Positions 63,902 through 64,000 of a DNA stretch of 64,000 bases are shown here, in pieces. The translations under genes and the position numbers were made by a program. The notes beneath the pieces were generated by a model, which searched no databases, was not told where the DNA came from, and saw only the letters and a program-made list of their open reading frames with translations. The DNA lies in assembly GCF_001690275.1 (NCBI RefSeq), contig NZ_LZGW01000001.1, positions 62,001 through 126,000 on the forward strand, written 5' to 3'. This DNA is from Gilliamella sp. WF3-4. Its GTDB lineage: Bacteria > Pseudomonadota > Gammaproteobacteria > Enterobacterales > Orbaceae. Position 1 is the first letter of the stretch. Each line of letters begins with the position of its first letter.

Positions 63902-64000
63902 GCTAAATGATCCTTAAAAATATTGATGAAGATTAATACTGATAATGGCATTAATTGCAACTAACTTACACTATGATAAAGCTAATTAAATTAATAAAGA

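Overview
The window is a piece of an AT-rich gammaproteobacterial chromosome. Host gene order (nadD-holA-lptE-leuS; bamD next to divergent rluD-pgeF; yfbV and priC divergent from ackA-pta; guaA; uvrA) is enterobacterial/pasteurellacean in style. The low GC and the accessory content (orphan VgrG island, DUF823-type adhesin, HP1-like prophage) fit a gut-associated Orbaceae bacterium such as Gilliamella; that assignment is inference, no marker gene was searched.

Layout. 1-4673: minus-strand host operon leuS-lptE-holA-nadD (nadD cut by the window edge). 5119-11041: type VI secretion island: vgrG, a DUF4123 adaptor, a small alpha/beta-hydrolase effector, and three paralogous lipoprotein immunity genes with a decayed duplicate of the effector 3' end between the first two. 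11701-14337: bamD, rluD, pgeF. 14843-18347: accessory stretch with a predicted surface adhesin, two small immunity-like genes and a membrane protein. 18377-25954: priC, yfbV, ackA-pta, a MarR regulator/SRPBCC pair and guaA. 26118-26730: wreck of a P4-type integrase just downstream of guaA. 27023-27096: tRNA-Cys. 59110-63901: a small unknown gene, uvrA, kdgK and a YhcH-family gene.

27050-59061 is a complete-looking P2/HP1-like prophage inserted in tRNA-Cys. It is bounded by a 48-bp exact direct repeat; the excised circle would be 31,964 bp. From right to left: integrase, two lysogeny-cargo genes, CI-type repressor, a switch region with two operator dyads, Cox-like HTH, a run of small early genes, two overlapping adenine methylases, a GpA-type rolling-circle initiator, an Ogr/Delta activator, portal and terminase (plus strand), then a long minus-strand late operon (scaffold, capsid, small terminase, head/tail completion, sheath, tube, holin, endolysin, Rz/Rz1, tail chaperone, tape measure, baseplate, fibre, spike).

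Most interesting items: (1) four copies of a C4-type antisense RNA, three with their own sigma70 promoter and leader, governing a family of 54-65 aa proteins. In each promoter-driven copy one C4 loop is complementary to the Shine-Dalgarno region of its own downstream gene, and the pairing changes from copy to copy. (2) A canonical A AAA AAC slippery site at the end of the tail-chaperone gene that would give a 149-aa fusion. (3) An unannotated 18-aa hydrophobic peptide gene behind a near-consensus promoter. (4) Effector-immunity duplication with mosaic immunity genes. (5) Two small phage genes (45 and 54 aa) too short for usual gene calling.
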